From the NCBI RefSeq assembly GCF_004792415.1, contig NZ_CP038853.1, positions 2,666,001 through 2,730,000 on the forward strand: 64,000 nucleotides of DNA, written 5' to 3'. The position numbers and the translations under genes are program-made. This document shows positions 41,076 to 52,377 of this stretch, piece by piece (within the stretch, counting starts at the first letter, position 1; each line of letters opens with the position of its first letter). A model generated the notes under the pieces. That model did not search any database. It had not been told where the DNA came from and worked only from the letters and a program-made list of their open reading frames with translations. This stretch comes from Pantoea vagans (GTDB lineage: Bacteria > Pseudomonadota > Gammaproteobacteria > Enterobacterales > Enterobacteriaceae).

Positions 41076-42839
41076 ATGACGCAAACATTTATCCCGGGCA
41101 AAGATGCCGCACTGGAAGACTCCATCGCGCGTTTCCAGAACAAGCTGCAGGATCTTGGCTTTAATATTGAAGAAGCCTCCTGGCTTAATCCTGTTCCCCA
41201 TGTCTGGTCTGTGCATATCCGCGACCGCGATTGCCCGCTCTGCTTTACCAATGGTAAAGGCGCCAGTAAAAAAGCGGCACTGGCTTCTGCGCTGGGCGAG
41301 TATTTTGAGCGTCTCTCTACTAACTATTTTTTTGCTGATTTCTGGCTGGGGAAAAAGATCGCTAACGGTGATTTTGTTCACTATCCCAATGAAAAATGGT
41401 TTGCGTTACCAGAGGATAATTCCTTACCTGAAGGCATTCTGGATGCGCGTCTGCATGCGTTTTACGATGCCGACAATGCTCTGACGGCTTCCGGCCTGAT
41501 TGATTTGCAGTCCGGCAATGCTGAGCGTGGTATATGCGCTATGCCCTTTACCCGCCAGTCCGATCAGCAAACTGTCTATATCCCGATGAACATCATCGGC
41601 AACCTCTATGTCTCAAATGGCATGTCGGCGGGCAACACCGCGAATGAAGCGCGTGTTCAGGGGTTGTCAGAAGTGTTTGAGCGCTACATTAAAAACCGCA
41701 TTATTGCTGAATCAATCAGCCTGCCAGCGATTCCTGATGAGGTGATGCAGCGTTATCCTGACGTCATTGAGGCGATTGCGCGCCTTGAAGCGGAAGGCTT
41801 CCCGATTTTCGCCTATGACGCCTCGCTGGGCGGCAAATATCCGGTTATCTGTGTGGTGCTGTTTAACCCGACCAACGGCACCTGTTTTGCTTCCTTTGGT
41901 GCGCACCCTGATTTCGGTGTGGCACTGGAGCGTACCGTTACAGAGTTGCTGCAGGGTCGCAGCCTCAAAGATCTGGATGTGTTTACACCACCGACCTTTG
42001 ATGACGAAGAAGTGGCTGAACATGCCAACCTTGAAACACACTTCATCGATTCAAGCGGTCTGATCTCCTGGGATCTGTTTAAAGAGACGGCAGATTATCC
42101 TTTTGTCGACTGGTCTTTCGCGGGCAGCACCGAGCAGGAATTTGCTACGCTGATGGCGATCTTCGCTTCAGAAGATCAGGAAGTGTATATCGCTGACTAC
42201 GAGCACCTGGGTGTCTATGCCTGCCGCATCATCGTACCTGGCATGTCTGATATCTACCCGGCGGAAGATCTGTTCCTGGCAAATAACAGCATGGGTGCAG
42301 GCATGCGTGAAACCCTGCTTGCCCTGCCTGACAGCAACTGGAATCCGGAAGAGTATCTGGATCTGATTGGACAGCTGGATGATGAAGGTTTTGACGACTT
42401 CACCCGTGTTCGCGAGCTGCTGGGCCTGGCAACCGGTAAAGACAACGGCTGGTACACGCTGCGAATTGGCGAATTAAAAGCGATGCTGGCGCTGGCGGGC
42501 GGCGATCTGGATCAGGCATTAATCTGGACCGAGTGGACAATGGAGTTTAACAGCTCAATCTTTACGCCAGAGCGGGCTAACTACTATCGTTGCCTGCAGA
42601 CCCTGCTGTTGCTGGCAATGGAAGATGAGCGCGATCCGCTGCAGTATCATCACGCCTTCCTGCGTATGTATGGTGAGAACGCAATGGAAGCGGCTTCCGC
42701 TGCTATCAGTGGTGAGAATCCGTTTAACGGGCTTCAGGCTGTGGATGAAGAGTTGCAGGCATTCCCGGCCCATCAATCCCTGCTTGCTGCCTACGAAAAA
42801 CTGCAGGCTGCTAAACGTCATTACTGGAAAAAAGCGTAA
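41076..42839 (+). CDS. ycaO: YcaO-family protein, ribosomal protein S12 methylthiolation accessory factor
   Basis: A 587-residue protein aligning end to end with E. coli YcaO (586). The N-terminal two thirds form the ATP-dependent YcaO fold (NGKGASKKAALASALGEYFERLS; GMSAGNTANEARVQGLSEVFERY), and the C-terminal part is a TPR-like extension. In E. coli it potentiates RimO-dependent beta-methylthiolation of S12 Asp88. The C-terminus (HYWKKA) lacks the PxPxP tail of azoline-forming YcaO enzymes, so it is not a peptide-cyclodehydratase by that criterion, and no precursor peptide was seen nearby. It lies upstream of focA. Confidence 0.93.
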   Translation: MTQTFIPGKDAALEDSIARFQNKLQDLGFNIEEASWLNPVPHVWSVHIRDRDCPLCFTNGKGASKKAALASALGEYFERLSTNYFFADFWLGKKIANGDFVHYPNEKWFALPEDNSLPEGILDARLHAFYDADNALTASGLIDLQSGNAERGICAMPFTRQSDQQTVYIPMNIIGNLYVSNGMSAGNTANEARVQGLSEVFERYIKNRIIAESISLPAIPDEVMQRYPDVIEAIARLEAEGFPIFAYDASLGGKYPVICVVLFNPTNGTCFASFGAHPDFGVALERTVTELLQGRSLKDLDVFTPPTFDDEEVAEHANLETHFIDSSGLISWDLFKETADYPFVDWSFAGSTEQEFATLMAIFASEDQEVYIADYEHLGVYACRIIVPGMSDIYPAEDLFLANNSMGAGMRETLLALPDSNWNPEEYLDLIGQLDDEGFDDFTRVRELLGLATGKDNGWYTLRIGELKAMLALAGGDLDQALIWTEWTMEFNSSIFTPERANYYRCLQTLLLLAMEDERDPLQYHHAFLRMYGENAMEAASAAISGENPFNGLQAVDEELQAFPAHQSLLAAYEKLQAAKRHYWKKA

Positions 42840-42875
42840 GGCATAATGCCTGAAGCTGGAAACAGATAGCTCAAC

Positions 42876-42901
42876 ATGGCACTGGATTTATCTGGTGCCA
42901 T
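42876..42901 (+). other. Hairpin after ycaO
   Basis: ATGGCAC (42876-42882) and GTGCCAT (42895-42901) form a 7-base stem with a 12-base loop, followed by a short pyrimidine-rich stretch. It could be a weak terminator separating ycaO from the focA promoter region. Confidence 0.35.
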
Positions 42902-43140
42902 AATTTCCCTCTATCTCAATGAAACATTAGCTGTAATAAAAATACCTTCCGCCACATTGCATCATTTCACTTAACATATAAGATATTAATTCGTAACATA
43001 GACTGAATTAAAAGTGCGAGCAACTACATCCCATTAAAATATATTTGTATTTTTAAAATTTATTTAAATCTCTAATTTCAATAATTTACGCGATTATTTT
43101 TTCATTTCCATGCGAGATGATGGCGACCATTTCGGCAAAC

Positions 43141-43189
43141 ATGATCCACATCAATTACTGACCTATACTCCTTTGTTAGTATTTTTTCA
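43141..43189 (+). promoter_or_regulatory. FNR-dependent promoter of focA-pflB
   Basis: ATGATCCACATCAA at 43141-43154 matches the FNR consensus TTGAT-N4-ATCAA at 9 of 10 positions. A -10 hexamer TAGTAT lies at 43177-43182, 29.5 bases from the dyad centre, exactly the spacing expected for a class II site at -41.5 with transcription starting near 43189. The E. coli focA-pfl operon is activated by FNR and ArcA under anaerobiosis. The rest of the AT-rich 373-base gap (42840-43212) contains no gene and could hold ArcA and IHF sites. Confidence 0.75.
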
Positions 43190-43212
43190 GACAACTTCAG
43201 GAGTAAGTTAGT

Positions 43213-44073
43213 GTGAAAACTGACAACCCTTTTAATCTTTTATTACCAGCCGCAATGGCGAAAGTGGCCGAAGAGGCCGGTATTTATAAAGCAACCAAAC
43301 ATCCCTTTACTACCTTCTTTCTTGCAATAAACGCTGGCGTATTCATCTCAATCGCATTCGTTTTTTATATTACAGCGACTACCGGCAGCGGCGCGATGCC
43401 CTATGGCATAGCCAAACTGATTGGCGGTATCTGCTTCTCACTCGGTTTGATGCTGGTCGTGGTGTGTGGTGCCGACCTTTTTACCTCGACGGTATTAATC
43501 GTCGTGGCTAAAGCCAGTGGTCGCATCAGCTGGGGTCAGCTGGCCCGCAACTGGATTAATGTCTACGCCGGTAACCTGGCAGGTGCACTCTTCTTTGTCG
43601 CCCTGATGTGGTTTGCCGGACAGCATATGGTTGCGAATGGTGCCTGGGGCTTAAATGTCCTGGAAACCGCCGATCACAAAATGCATCACACCTTCATAGA
43701 AGCAGTCTGTCTGGGTACATTAGCTAATCTGCTGGTCTGCCTCGCCGTCTGGATGAGCTATTCCGGTCGCAGCCTGACCGATAAGCTGGTCGTGATGATT
43801 CTGCCTGTTGGGATGTTTGTCGCCAGCGGTTTCGAACACAGCATCGCCAACATGTTTCTCATTCCCTATGCCATTACTATCCGCGACTTCGCAACACCTG
43901 AGTTCTGGCAGGCTGCTGGCACTACGGCTGCACAGTTTCACGCGCTGACCGTCAGTAACTTTATTCTCCACAATCTGATTCCCGTAACGATCGGTAACAT
44001 CATCGGCGGTGGCGTTCTGGTTGGGCTGACTTACTGGGTTATCTATCTCCGCAAAGGTGACCAGGTACATTAA
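43213..44073 (+). CDS. focA: Formate channel FocA
   Basis: Pentameric formate/nitrite-family channel that exports and reimports formate during fermentation. The 286-residue protein has six membrane segments with the repeats GADLFTSTVLIVVAKA (gating Thr) and GFEHSIANMFLIP (pore histidine), plus HTFIEAVCLGTLANLLVCLAVW. It starts with GTG, preceded by GGAG; E. coli focA also uses GTG. pflB follows after 71 bases. An FNR-type promoter lies just upstream. Confidence 0.97.
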   Translation: MKTDNPFNLLLPAAMAKVAEEAGIYKATKHPFTTFFLAINAGVFISIAFVFYITATTGSGAMPYGIAKLIGGICFSLGLMLVVVCGADLFTSTVLIVVAKASGRISWGQLARNWINVYAGNLAGALFFVALMWFAGQHMVANGAWGLNVLETADHKMHHTFIEAVCLGTLANLLVCLAVWMSYSGRSLTDKLVVMILPVGMFVASGFEHSIANMFLIPYAITIRDFATPEFWQAAGTTAAQFHALTVSNFILHNLIPVTIGNIIGGGVLVGLTYWVIYLRKGDQVH

Positions 44074-44144
44074 ACGCATTTTTGACGGCACAGGACGTTG
44101 ACTGTGCCCGACCGTAAAGTCTCTTCATATAAGGCAGGTATATT

Positions 44145-46427
44145 ATGACCGAACTTAATGCAAAACTGGCTTCAGCATGGGAAGGATTTGCTGAAGGCGA
44201 ATGGCAGAACAGCGTCAATGTGCGCGACTTCATTCAGAAAAACTACACCCCCTATGAAGGTGATGAGTCATTCCTGGCGGGCGCCACTGAAGCGACCACC
44301 AAACTGTGGGAAAGCGTGCTGGAAGGCATCAAAATTGAGAACCGCACCCACGCGCCAGTCGACTTCGACACCGATCTCGCCTCCACGATTACCTCGCACG
44401 ACGCGGGCTACATTAATAAGTCTCTGGAAAAAATTGTTGGGCTGCAGACTGAAGCGCCATTAAAACGCGCTATCATTCCTTATGGCGGCATCAAAATGGT
44501 CGAAGGTTCATGCAAAGTGTATGGCCGTGAACTCGACCCTTCTCTGAAAAAAATCTTCACCGAATACCGCAAAACACACAACCAGGGTGTATTCGATGTT
44601 TATACCCCGGACATTCTGCGCTGCCGCAAATCAGGTATTCTGACCGGTCTTCCTGATGCTTATGGCCGTGGCCGTATTATCGGTGACTATCGTCGTGTGG
44701 CGTTATACGGCATCGATTTCCTGATGGCGGATAAATTCGCTCAGTTCGCATCACTGCAGGAAGATTTAGAGAACGGTGTGAATCTCGAAGCGACCATTCG
44801 TCTGCGTGAAGAGATCTCCGATCAGCATCATGCGCTGGCCCAGATTAAAGAGATGGCTGCAAAATATGGTCATGACATTTCCGGCCCGGCAACCAACGCA
44901 ATGGAAGCTGTGCAGTGGACTTACTATGGTTATCTGGCTGCCGTTAAATCACAAAACGGTGCTGCCATGTCGTTTGGCCGCGTCTCAACCTTCCTGGATG
45001 TTTACATTGAGCGTGACCTTAAAGCCGGTAAGCTGACGGAAGAACAGGCTCAGGAACTGATTGACCATCTGGTCATGAAACTGCGCATGGTTCGCTTCCT
45101 GCGCACCCCGGAATATGATGAGCTGTTCTCTGGTGACCCAATCTGGGCAACCGAATCACTGGCAGGTATGGGTGTTGATGGTCGCACACTGGTATCAAAA
45201 AGTACCTTCCGCTTCCTGAATACCCTCTACACCATGGGTCCTTCACCTGAGCCAAACATGACCATTCTGTGGTCAGAAAAACTGCCCATTAATTTCAAAA
45301 AATACGCCGCTAAAGTCTCTATCGATACCTCATCTTTGCAGTATGAGAACGATGACCTGATGCGTCCTGATTTCAACAATGATGACTACGCCATCGCCTG
45401 CTGCGTGAGCCCGATGATTGTCGGCAAACAAATGCAGTTCTTTGGCGCACGTGCCAACCTGGCGAAAACGCTGCTTTACGCAATCAACGGCGGCGTGGAT
45501 GAAAAACTGAAAATGCAGGTCGGACCGAAAGGCGACAAAATCAGCGACGACGTGCTGGATTTCGACACCGTCATGGAGCGTATGGATCACTTCATGGACT
45601 GGCTGGCAAAACAGTATGTGACTTCGCTGAACATCATCCACTACATGCATGATAAGTACAGCTATGAAGCGGCACTGATGGCTCTGCATGACCGGGATGT
45701 CTATCGCACCATGGCCTGTGGTATCGCCGGTCTCTCTGTTGCTGCGGATTCACTTTCTGCAATTAAATACGCCAAAGTGAAACCGATTCGTGACGAAGAT
45801 GGTCTGGCGATCGACTTCGATATCGAAGGTGAATATCCTCAGTTCGGTAACAACGACGCCCGTGTTGATGACCTGGCCTGCGATCTGGTTGAACGCTTCA
45901 TGAAGAAAATTCAGCAGCTGACTACCTATCGTAATGCCGTACCGACGCAGTCTGTTCTGACCATCACCTCGAACGTGGTGTATGGTAAGAAAACCGGTAA
46001 CACGCCGGATGGACGTCGCGCTGGCGCACCGTTTGGACCTGGTGCTAACCCGATGCATGGTCGTGACCAGAAAGGTGCGGTGGCTTCACTGACTTCTGTC
46101 GCTAAACTGCCGTTTGCCTACGCGAAAGATGGTATCTCCTATACCTTCTCAATCGTGCCAAACGCGCTGGGTAAAGATGATAACGTGCGCAAAACCAACC
46201 TTGCCGGTCTGATGGATGGTTACTTCCATCATGAAGCCAGCATCGAAGGCGGCCAGCACCTTAACGTCAACGTTATGAACCGTGAAATGCTGCTGGACGC
46301 GATGGAGCATCCGGAGAAGTATCCGCAGCTGACCATTCGCGTTTCCGGTTACGCTGTACGCTTTAACTCACTGACTAAAGAGCAGCAGCAGGATGTGATT
46401 ACCCGTACCTTCACACAGTCACTGTAA
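44145..46427 (+). CDS. pflB: Pyruvate formate-lyase
   Basis: Glycyl-radical enzyme that converts pyruvate and CoA to acetyl-CoA and formate in anaerobic growth. The 760 residues equal E. coli. Active-site cysteines are adjacent in [13 protein letters not shown] (418-419 in E. coli numbering), and the glycyl radical lies in the C-terminal [13 protein letters not shown] (Gly734). It is expressed with focA from the upstream FNR promoter and activated by PflA, encoded next. A terminator separates pflB from pflA. Confidence 0.99.
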   Translation: MTELNAKLASAWEGFAEGEWQNSVNVRDFIQKNYTPYEGDESFLAGATEATTKLWESVLEGIKIENRTHAPVDFDTDLASTITSHDAGYINKSLEKIVGLQTEAPLKRAIIPYGGIKMVEGSCKVYGRELDPSLKKIFTEYRKTHNQGVFDVYTPDILRCRKSGILTGLPDAYGRGRIIGDYRRVALYGIDFLMADKFAQFASLQEDLENGVNLEATIRLREEISDQHHALAQIKEMAAKYGHDISGPATNAMEAVQWTYYGYLAAVKSQNGAAMSFGRVSTFLDVYIERDLKAGKLTEEQAQELIDHLVMKLRMVRFLRTPEYDELFSGDPIWATESLAGMGVDGRTLVSKSTFRFLNTLYTMGPSPEPNMTILWSEKLPINFKKYAAKVSIDTSSLQYENDDLMRPDFNNDDYAIACCVSPMIVGKQMQFFGARANLAKTLLYAINGGVDEKLKMQVGPKGDKISDDVLDFDTVMERMDHFMDWLAKQYVTSLNIIHYMHDKYSYEAALMALHDRDVYRTMACGIAGLSVAADSLSAIKYAKVKPIRDEDGLAIDFDIEGEYPQFGNNDARVDDLACDLVERFMKKIQQLTTYRNAVPTQSVLTITSNVVYGKKTGNTPDGRRAGAPFGPGANPMHGRDQKGAVASLTSVAKLPFAYAKDGISYTFSIVPNALGKDDNVRKTNLAGLMDGYFHHEASIEGGQHLNVNVMNREMLLDAMEHPEKYPQLTIRVSGYAVRFNSLTKEQQQDVITRTFTQSL

Positions 46428-46444
46428 TCACGGCTAAACCCGAT

Positions 46445-46473
46445 AAAAAGGCTCCTCGCGGAGCCTTTTCCTT
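46445..46473 (+). terminator. Terminator after pflB
   Basis: GGCTCC (46450-46455) pairs with GGAGCC (46460-46465) around TCGC, extended by A-T pairs and followed by TTTTCCTT. It explains why pflA can be expressed separately from the abundant pflB message. Confidence 0.85.
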
Positions 46474-46589
46474 AAAAGTCTGTTCTGATGGTCATCTTCA
46501 TCAAGGTTCCCACCAGAATCGATTTCCTGCCCTGAGCGCAACAGAGATTGCGCCGTCTGTCCCGGCAGACTCACTGGAGAAACATCGCA

Positions 46590-47330
46590 ATGTCAGTTAA
46601 CGGTCGTATCCACTCATTTGAATCCTGCGGGACCGTCGACGGTCCAGGCATCCGCTTCATCACCTTCTTCCAGGGCTGCCTGATGCGCTGTCTCTATTGT
46701 CACAACCGTGACACCTGGGATACTCACGGCGGCAAAGAGATCAGCGTCGAGGCGCTGATGGCGGATGTGCTCTCCTATCGCCACTTTATGAATGCCTCTG
46801 GCGGCGGTGTTACTGCGTCAGGCGGTGAAGCGATTCTTCAGGCTGAATTTGTGCGTGACTGGTTCCGCGCCTGCAAGGCCGAAGGCATCCATACCTGTCT
46901 TGACACCAATGGCTTCGTACGCCGCTACGATCCGGTAATCGACGAACTGCTCGACGTGACTGACTTAGTGATGCTCGATCTCAAACAGATGAATGACGAT
47001 GTGCATCAGATTCTGGTAGGTGTATCCAATCATCGTACGCTGGATTTTGCCCGCTACCTGCAGAAAAAAGGCAAGCGGACCTGGATCCGATTTGTCGTGG
47101 TACCTGGCTATTCTGACGATGATGACACCGCGCATCGGCTGGGTGAATTTACGCGTGACATGGAGAACGTTGAGAAGATTGAATTGCTGCCCTATCACGA
47201 ACTGGGTAAGCATAAGTGGATTGCCATGGGTGAAGAGTACAAGCTGGATGGGGTGAAACCACCGGCGAAAGAGACGATGGAACGCGTTAAGAATATTCTC
47301 GCCAGCTACGGCCACGAAGTGATGTACTAG
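46590..47330 (+). CDS. pflA: Pyruvate formate-lyase-activating enzyme
   Basis: Radical-SAM enzyme that abstracts hydrogen from PflB Gly734. The 246-residue protein has the 4Fe-4S cluster motif CxxxCxxC in [15 protein letters not shown] (Cys30, 34, 37) and a SAM-binding GGE motif in [10 protein letters not shown] longer frame starts at 46548, but ATG 46590 aligns with the E. coli N-terminus and has GGAG upstream. It ends at a bidirectional terminator shared with ycaD. Confidence 0.98.
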   Translation: MSVNGRIHSFESCGTVDGPGIRFITFFQGCLMRCLYCHNRDTWDTHGGKEISVEALMADVLSYRHFMNASGGGVTASGGEAILQAEFVRDWFRACKAEGIHTCLDTNGFVRRYDPVIDELLDVTDLVMLDLKQMNDDVHQILVGVSNHRTLDFARYLQKKGKRTWIRFVVVPGYSDDDDTAHRLGEFTRDMENVEKIELLPYHELGKHKWIAMGEEYKLDGVKPPAKETMERVKNILASYGHEVMY

Positions 47331-47343
47331 AGAATCGGTCACA

Positions 47344-47370
47344 AAAAAGGGAGCTTAACGCTCCCTTTTT
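47344..47370. terminator. Bidirectional terminator between pflA and ycaD
   Basis: GGGAGC (47349-47354) pairs with GCTCCC (47360-47365) around a 5-base loop, flanked by AAAAA on the left and TTTTT on the right. It serves pflA rightward and ycaD leftward. Confidence 0.88.
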
Positions 47371-47382
47371 ACTGTTCAGCGA

Positions 47383-48534
47383 TCAGGCATGTGCCACTGG
47401 CGTCGCCTGCTGGTCCGCTTTACGCAGCAGCATCAGCAGATAGATCAGCGCTACTGCAGCGATCATCACAAACAGCAGCCGGTCAGAATAATTCTGCATC
47501 AGAACGGAGGTCATTGCCGGTCCAGCCAGACTGCCAACGGTATAACTCATCAGCAGCGCCTGATTCATCGCAACCAGTTCATGATGTGCAACCGTCTCAC
47601 AAGCCCAGGACATGGCCACCGGATAGAGTGTGAAGCCCGCCAGCCCCAGAACAAACAGTGCTGGTGCCATTGCGGCATTGGTTAGCATCGCCATCGCACC
47701 CAGGATAACGACAAAGACCTGCACCCGCAGCACCAGCAAGCGGCCGAAACGATCGGCCAGCCGACCAACTGGCCACTGCCCGACAATACCGGCGCTGACC
47801 AGTAACGCCATCCAGTAACCGACATTGGCATCGCTCATTCCCTGATGCGACAGGTAAAGCGGCATCAGGCCATAAAGCGAACCTAAAACGATACCGGAGA
47901 TAATGCAGCCATTGATGCCGAGACGTGAACTGCGACGACGAAGCATCGGCCAGATGCGAGCCGGTGCCGCTTCAGCCGCTTCACCGGTGGCTGATACCCG
48001 TGTAAAGACCAGCGGCAGTACCGCACAGAACACCAGTGAAGTAACCCAGGGTACTACGCTCAGTAATTCTGTTGAGAGGGTGCTGACCAGTAACTGACCG
48101 GTTACGGTGCCGAGATAATAAACAATCATATAGGCAGCCAGTAGCTGTCCACGATTGCGGACGGTTCCGCTACAGAGAAGTGCGCTTTCAACCACGACCC
48201 ACATCAGCGCACAGCCTGCGCCCGCGACAAAACGAAGCGAACTCCACGCCCAGAAACCTTCCATCGTTACCAGGCAAATCGTTGCCACGGCAAAGAGCCC
48301 GGTTGCCAGATAATAACTGCGATTAAATCCGTAATGTCTGATTAACCAGCCAGCCAGTAATGTACCTGCCAGATTGCCGGTGTAATAAGAGGAACTTACG
48401 ATGCCCACTTGCCAGGTTGTCAGTAAGTCATGCGTCAGCCACAGTGGAACAAGCGTATTCAGCACGGCAATGGCGACAGTCATTAACATCAGACCGCAAA
48501 GCAGCAATATCACGGGGCGTGACCAGGTTGACAT
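47383..48534 (-). CDS. ycaD: Major facilitator superfamily transporter YcaD
   Basis: A 383-residue inner-membrane protein with about twelve hydrophobic segments, aligning with E. coli YcaD (382). The MFS loop motif between helices is seen as [18 protein letters not shown], and the N-half carries [18 protein letters not shown]. The substrate is unknown. ATG 48532-48534 ([12 protein letters not shown]) is chosen by family alignment; it has no clear ribosome-binding site, and the open frame continues 36 codons upstream, including an ATG at 48627. In E. coli ycaC and dmsABC separate this gene from serS; here only a short gap does. Confidence 0.88.
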   Translation of the reverse strand: MSTWSRPVILLLCGLMLMTVAIAVLNTLVPLWLTHDLLTTWQVGIVSSSYYTGNLAGTLLAGWLIRHYGFNRSYYLATGLFAVATICLVTMEGFWAWSSLRFVAGAGCALMWVVVESALLCSGTVRNRGQLLAAYMIVYYLGTVTGQLLVSTLSTELLSVVPWVTSLVFCAVLPLVFTRVSATGEAAEAAPARIWPMLRRRSSRLGINGCIISGIVLGSLYGLMPLYLSHQGMSDANVGYWMALLVSAGIVGQWPVGRLADRFGRLLVLRVQVFVVILGAMAMLTNAAMAPALFVLGLAGFTLYPVAMSWACETVAHHELVAMNQALLMSYTVGSLAGPAMTSVLMQNYSDRLLFVMIAAVALIYLLMLLRKADQQATPVAHA

Positions 48535-48852
48535 AGGGGATAGAAACCAGAGCAAAATGAAGGAAATTGCGCGCAGTTTGCCACTGGCTTTTTTAAAGTC
48601 AATGGGCTGAATTTCACAGCAGCACATTTTGCTGCGGGACAATTTAATTTACTAATCTTCAGTGGGTTACAATTGTGTTATGCGGCATATTGCTGAGCGC
48701 TATCTCTATGAAAAATTAGATTTTTAAGCGTTCCGGCGCACCTGGTATCGATAACGTTTATTTGTGATTAAAGTCGGTCTCAATAAATCCTTTTTTCAAA
48801 AACTACGCATAAAAAAACCCGGCCATGGCCGGGTTTAAGAATGGTGAATCAT
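48535..48852. other. Intergenic region between serS and ycaD
   Basis: A 318-base gap, AT-rich and without a supported gene; a short upstream extension of the ycaD frame crosses part of it. It holds the serS terminator (48811-48834) and presumably the ycaD promoter, which I could not locate. No remnant of dmsABC was recognised. Confidence 0.5.
48811..48834 (-). terminator. Terminator after serS
   Basis: AAACCCGGCC and GGCCGGGTTT form a palindromic stem (paired bases around 48815-48834); on the minus strand it is followed by TTTTTTT, and it lies 19 bases past the serS stop. Confidence 0.9.
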
Positions 48853-50220
<1,368 letters not shown>

Positions 50221-50237
50221 TTACCGTAACGTCTGTT

Positions 50238-51581
50238 TCAGCGGTAGCGTTTTGTCGGGCTATTTTGATCCTGCTCAGCGAGCCAGCTTAGCTTTTCACC
50301 AATCTTACCCTCAAGCCCACGCTGGGTTGGGGTGTAATAGCGTGCGCTGGCCAGTTCCTGCGGAAAATAGACTTCACCGGCGGCATAGGCATTGGTTTCG
50401 TCATGGGCATAACGATACTCTTTGCCAAGGCCCATTTCTTTCATCAGCTTAGTCGGCGCATTACGCAGATGCTCAGGTACATCGTAATCGGGATGGTCGC
50501 GCGCATCCCGCATGGCGGCTTTAAACGCGTTATAGACCGCATTACTTTTTGGCGCGCAGGCGAGATAAACAATAGCCTGAGCGATAGCGCGCTCCCCTTC
50601 TGCTGGCCCGACGCGCGTAAAGCAATCCCAGGCCGCAATCGCCACCTGCATACCGCGTGGGTCGGCATTGCCGACATCTTCTGAGGCGATAGCCAGCAAC
50701 CGGCGTGCCACATAGAGCGGGTCGCCACCTGCGGTAATAATGCGTGCATACCAGTAAAGCGCCGCATCGGGTGCCGAGCCGCGCACGGATTTGTGCAGAG
50801 CCGAAATCAGGTCGTAAAAGCGGTCGCCTTTGTTGTCAAAACGCGCGGATCGCTCACCCGAGACTTCGTTGAGCAACTGCGGCGTCAGTTCACGCTGACC
50901 CGAGGCGGTGATTTCAGCCATATCCGCCATCATTTCCAGCGTGTTCAGCGCCCGGCGGGCATCGCCATTAACCAGTTCAGCGATCATCCTGCGTGTATTG
51001 TCCGGCAGCACAATATCACTGTCGCCATACCCACGCGCTTTATCCTGCATCGCCTGATCCAGCACCTGCTCAATATCCTCGGTCGTCAGTGATTTCAGCA
51101 GGTAAACGCGGGCGCGTGACAGTAATGCGGAGTTGAGTTCAAAAGAGGGGTTTTCGGTGGTCGCACCAATAAAGGTAATCGTGCCATCTTCGATATGCGG
51201 CAGAAAAGCATCCTGCTGGCTCTTGTTAAACCGATGGACCTCATCCACAAACAGGATGGTGCGCCGCCCGGCATGTTTATTCTGGCGCGCGCGCTCAATC
51301 GCCTCACGAATCTCTTTAACACCCGAAGTGACTGCTGAGATACGCTCCACATCGGCGTTACCATAATGCGCAATAATTTCAGCGAGTGTCGTCTTGCCGG
51401 TCCCGGGTGGTCCCCACAGGATCATCGAGTGCAGGTGCCCTGCTTCAATCGCGCGCGGCAGAGGTTTGCCCGCACCCAGCAGATGTTGCTGACCAATGTA
51501 CTGTTTCAATGTTTCTGGCCGCATACGCGCGGCCAGAGGTTTGAAATTTTCGGTGGAAAAATCCAGGGACAGGTTACTCAC
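50238..51581 (-). CDS. rarA: Replication-associated recombination protein RarA (MgsA)
   Basis: AAA+ ATPase acting at stalled replication forks, related to clamp loaders and to WRNIP1/Mgs1. The 447 residues match E. coli in length. Walker A is [15 protein letters not shown] (near residue 52), Walker [11 protein letters not shown], sensor 1 [14 protein letters not shown], and the C-terminal tetramerisation region includes [20 protein letters not shown]. The start codon is GTG (51579-51581) with GAGG upstream. It follows lolA by 7 bases, so both are cotranscribed. Confidence 0.96.
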   Translation of the reverse strand: MSNLSLDFSTENFKPLAARMRPETLKQYIGQQHLLGAGKPLPRAIEAGHLHSMILWGPPGTGKTTLAEIIAHYGNADVERISAVTSGVKEIREAIERARQNKHAGRRTILFVDEVHRFNKSQQDAFLPHIEDGTITFIGATTENPSFELNSALLSRARVYLLKSLTTEDIEQVLDQAMQDKARGYGDSDIVLPDNTRRMIAELVNGDARRALNTLEMMADMAEITASGQRELTPQLLNEVSGERSARFDNKGDRFYDLISALHKSVRGSAPDAALYWYARIITAGGDPLYVARRLLAIASEDVGNADPRGMQVAIAAWDCFTRVGPAEGERAIAQAIVYLACAPKSNAVYNAFKAAMRDARDHPDYDVPEHLRNAPTKLMKEMGLGKEYRYAHDETNAYAAGEVYFPQELASARYYTPTQRGLEGKIGEKLSWLAEQDQNSPTKRYR

Positions 51582-51588
51582 CGTGACC

Positions 51589-52200
51589 TCACTGACGTTG
51601 GTCGTCCACCGTCACGCCTTTAGGCGGTGTGAACGTGAATTTATCCGGGCTGATAGCACCATTCTGCTGGCTTTTCAGCTGGTAATCACTGCGCTGGCCA
51701 TCCTGTTCGATAGCGCTGAAGCGGTTAATGGTGCCGCTGGAGGTCACCTGAATGGTGAACTGTTTCAGGTTGCCATCGCTGTTTTTCGGTGTCAGCTCGA
51801 AATTGTCACCCTGCTGTTTAATGTTGTACTGCTTCCAGTCATTCGACTGGTTGCGGGCAATCAGCATAAACGGCGTATTGCTGGTCGCATTCTGCAGCAG
51901 GCTAACGGTCGCCTGCTCAACAAATGGATTGTAGAACCACAGCGATTTGCCGTCAGAGATGATGATGCTTTCGTCCGGCGCGGTCATGTGCCAGTTAAAC
52001 AGGCTGGGACGTTTAACCCATAATTCGCCTTCACCATCCTGCACATTGGCACCGCTGCTGTCGGTGACTTTTTGCGTGAAGCTGGCGTGGAAGCTGCTGA
52101 CCTTGTTCAGGCGCTGTTGCAGATCACTGGAAGCATCAGCCAGAACGCTGGCTGAAGAAAAGGTGGCCAACAGGCCCAGAGCGATTACGCGTAATTTCAT
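51589..52200 (-). CDS. lolA: Outer-membrane lipoprotein carrier protein LolA
   Basis: Periplasmic chaperone that ferries lipoproteins from LolCDE to LolB. It has 203 residues from ATG 52198-52200 ([21 protein letters not shown], Sec signal of 21 residues); the frame reaches a TTG three codons upstream, less likely. Mature features include [34 protein letters not shown] and the C-terminal [16 protein letters not shown]. It lies between ftsK and rarA, the conserved order. Confidence 0.97.
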   Translation of the reverse strand: MKLRVIALGLLATFSSASVLADASSDLQQRLNKVSSFHASFTQKVTDSSGANVQDGEGELWVKRPSLFNWHMTAPDESIIISDGKSLWFYNPFVEQATVSLLQNATSNTPFMLIARNQSNDWKQYNIKQQGDNFELTPKNSDGNLKQFTIQVTSSGTINRFSAIEQDGQRSDYQLKSQQNGAISPDKFTFTPPKGVTVDDQRQ

Positions 52201-52319
52201 CTGCTTCAATTCCTTATTTAAACGTTCCCATCGATAACTGCATTAAGCCTGGTCGCCGTTCCGTCATCAGAACAGAGGAAAAACCCGAAAGCTGATCCAG
52301 ATATGGGGATTAACCGCGT

Positions 52320-52351
52320 AAAAACAATGAGCCAGTCGGAACTGGCTCATT
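52320..52351 (-). terminator. Terminator after ftsK
   Basis: AATGAGCCAGT (52326-52336) and ACTGGCTCATT (52341-52351) form an 11-base stem with a 4-base loop; on the minus strand it leads to GTTTTTA. It ends ftsK before the lolA-rarA unit. Confidence 0.85.
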
Positions 52352-52377
52352 AAGTAGTGTTTCAAAACATTTAACCG

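Noticed and set aside
41076..42839. ycaO as part of a thiazole/oxazole-modified peptide cluster
   Set aside because: Neighbours are serC and the formate operon; no precursor peptide, dehydrogenase, transporter or PxPxP tail was seen.
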